Below, in pieces: positions 62,475 through 64,000 of a stretch of 64,000 bases of DNA. The DNA comes from Peptoanaerobacter stomatis. GTDB taxonomy: Bacteria > Bacillota > Clostridia > Peptostreptococcales > Filifactoraceae. A program made the translations under genes and the position numbers. How positions within the stretch are numbered: the first letter of the stretch is position 1; each line of letters opens with the position of its first letter. The notes beneath the pieces were generated by a model, which made no database searches, was not told where the DNA came from, and worked only from the letters and a program-made list of their open reading frames with translations. The stretch lies in assembly GCF_000238095.2 (NCBI RefSeq), contig NZ_JH815225.1:1780449-1844448 (forward strand). Direction: 5' to 3'.

Positions 62475-64000
62475 ATGAAATTAAGAAGTAAAATGTTGGC
62501 ATTTATAGGATTGCCTGTATTATTTGTATTATTGATACTTTCGGTTATATCATACAAATATTCAGACAGCTTGTTAGTGAGTGAATCGGAAAATTCGATG
62601 AAAATGACAGCAGAAAAATATGGCTCAGATATAGAAACACTAATACAAAGCAAAATAGCATATGTAGATGTAATATCATTGGAAATCTCAAAAATGGTAC
62701 CTGAAGAAAAAGAACTTATAGAAGATTTAACTTACTATTCACAAAAAGTTCCTGGTACATTAGGATTTCTTTCAGGCTTTGAAAATGGGAAATATTATGA
62801 CGGAACAGGTTGGGTGCCTGATGCATCATACGACCATACAACAAGAGAGTGGTATAAAGGAGCAATAGGTAAAAATGTCGCTTTTATATCAAAACCGTAC
62901 ACAAATGCTTCAGAAGGTGCAATGGTTGTAACAATAAGTGAGGGGATAAACCCTTTAGACTCTTCAAAACCTAAGGGAGTAGTAGCGACAGATATATCAA
63001 CAAAAGAATTAGTCGAAATGGTAAACAGCATAAAGATAAAAGACACAGGAGCAGCATTCTTGTTAGACGGAGACGGAAACTTTATGGTGCACTCAAAATA
63101 CACACTTACAGACAATATAGCAACAGTAGAAAACGGAGCATTACAACCATTTATGGATAAATTTTTAGACACCGAATCAGACTTTTTTGAGGCAAAAGTA
63201 GGAGGAGTGCAAAGATTTTATTTCACATACCCGATAAAAAACACAAGTTGGGTATTAGCCCTATCAGTACCAAAAGCAGAAGTATTAGAAGGCTCATCAA
63301 CATTAGGTAAATTTATGCTATTAATAAGCATAATATCACTGATAATAGTAATAGCAGTAATATACTTAGTAGCAAACTCAATAACAATACCAATAATAAA
63401 ACTAAGCGAATGCGTAAAAGGAATGGCAGAGTACGATTTAACCCTAACAGAAAAATCAGCCTCAGTAATATACTCAAAAAATAAAGACGAAATAGGAATA
63501 ATATCAAGAGCCTTAATACAAGTAAAAACAACAATGAAAGAAATAATGACAAACGTAAACGATTTGGCAAGTCAAGTATCAGCCTCATCAGAAGAATTAA
63601 CAGCAACAAGTGAACAATCAGCCCAAGGAGCAGAACAAATATCAAGAGCAATAAACGACATATCCCAAGGAGCAATGACCCAAGCAGAAGACATGCAAAG
63701 AGGAGCAGAATCCATGGAAGTAATGGAAAAAGCCCTAAAACAAACAGAAGAAATAATAGAAAAACTAAACCAAACAACAAAACAAGTATACGAAGCAAAA
63801 GAAAACGGAATGACAGCCCTAAGAGGATTAATAAAAGCAACAGAAGAATCACAAACAGCAGCAGGAGGAGTAGCGCAAGTAATCCAAAACACAAACGAAA
63901 GCGCAATAAAAATAGAATCAGCAAGCGACATGATAAAATCAATATCAGACCAAACAAATCTGTTAGCCCTAAACGCAGCAATAGAAGCAGCAAGAGCAGG
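62475..64000 (+). CDS. Methyl-accepting chemotaxis protein, 3' end outside the window
   Basis: A receptor of which 508 codons are visible. After a membrane span (about 7-28) comes an extracellular dCache-like domain of about 250 residues (SYDHTTREWYKGAIGK, FISKPYTNASEGAMVVTIS, GVVATDIS), a second span (about 278-300), a HAMP segment and the signalling coiled coil, cut at the tip [25 protein letters not shown] lies six bases before ATG 62475. From about 63230 on, the coding strand becomes strikingly poor in T with codons ending almost only in A or C, unlike the first half of the same gene. Ligand unknown. Confidence 0.92.
   Translation, partial: MKLRSKMLAFIGLPVLFVLLILSVISYKYSDSLLVSESENSMKMTAEKYGSDIETLIQSKIAYVDVISLEISKMVPEEKELIEDLTYYSQKVPGTLGFLSGFENGKYYDGTGWVPDASYDHTTREWYKGAIGKNVAFISKPYTNASEGAMVVTISEGINPLDSSKPKGVVATDISTKELVEMVNSIKIKDTGAAFLLDGDGNFMVHSKYTLTDNIATVENGALQPFMDKFLDTESDFFEAKVGGVQRFYFTYPIKNTSWVLALSVPKAEVLEGSSTLGKFMLLISIISLIIVIAVIYLVANSITIPIIKLSECVKGMAEYDLTLTEKSASVIYSKNKDEIGIISRALIQVKTTMKEIMTNVNDLASQVSASSEELTATSEQSAQGAEQISRAINDISQGAMTQAEDMQRGAESMEVMEKALKQTEEIIEKLNQTTKQVYEAKENGMTALRGLIKATEESQTAAGGVAQVIQNTNESAIKIESASDMIKSISDQTNLLALNAAIEAARA

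Noticed and set aside
63313-63993. A 226-codon, extremely Leu-rich open frame on the minus strand
   Set aside because: It is antisense to the chemotaxis receptor and arises from the T-poor codon pattern of that gene; no SD and low-complexity composition.

Overview
The window looks like a low-GC (about 30% by eye), Gram-positive anaerobe of the Firmicutes. Evidence: strong Shine-Dalgarno (SD) sequences with many TTG and GTG starts, an LPXTG wall protein beside an S-layer-homology (SLH) protein, a Fur/PerR regulator, NhaC and DAACS sodium-coupled carriers, CbiK, and B12-dependent methionine synthase without MetE. Two chemotaxis receptors suggest motility. A clostridial lineage such as the Peptostreptococcaceae would fit, but that is only a guess. 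I saw no rRNA, tRNA, CRISPR array, prophage or transposase gene.

Layout. 0-3 kb: an unknown gene cut by the window edge and an AgrC/AgrA-like two-component pair without AgrB/AgrD. 3-6 kb: tyrA-pheA-symporter operon. 6-14.5 kb: a hotdog-fold protein, a chemotaxis receptor, a BspA-like leucine-rich wall protein and SstT. 15-20.5 kb: pncB, phoH-ybeY, an NhaC-type antiporter and cbiK. 20.4-21.5 kb: a self-contained small transcription unit and a Fur/PerR gene with a Per-box-like operator on its own promoter. 22-30 kb: a nucleotidase, an OGG-type DNA glycosylase, an orphan solute-binding lipoprotein and a 1038-residue GGDEF-EAL protein. 30-33 kb: two genes of unknown function, glutaminase and a CAP-domain secreted protein. 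33.6-37.8 kb (minus): an RNase PH-RdgB fusion and Lon. 38-42 kb: metF, a stand-alone MetH reactivation domain and a truncated metH. 42-48 kb (minus): a methyltransferase and the Leloir genes galE, galT, galK, galM. 48.5-57 kb: an NhaC-type carrier, the SLH protein and a cell-wall amidase. 57.7-62 kb: a DapF-fold two-cysteine racemase, a YuiF-like permease and histidine ammonia-lyase. The window ends inside a second chemotaxis receptor.

Most interesting to me are three things. (1) The racemase-permease-hutH locus reads as a histidine uptake and degradation module in which the racemase could be a histidine racemase; an 18-bp perfect palindrome sits just before the permease. (2) Intergenic DNA holds at least three related families of short (about 90-170 bp) dispersed elements with TAATACTA-like inverted ends; I located about eleven copies, all outside genes. 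One is flanked by a 35-bp direct repeat (32/35 matches), and one family carries an ungapped reading-frame-like core. (3) Several control regions are readable: a Per-box-like palindrome on the perR promoter, an 11-bp inverted repeat bracketing the galE promoter, a tiny leader frame overlapping the methyltransferase start, and a hairpin-plus-54-codon small transcript after cbiK.

Start codons were chosen by SD spacing where an upstream in-frame start lacked one. All functional names rest on motifs and family knowledge; no database search was run.
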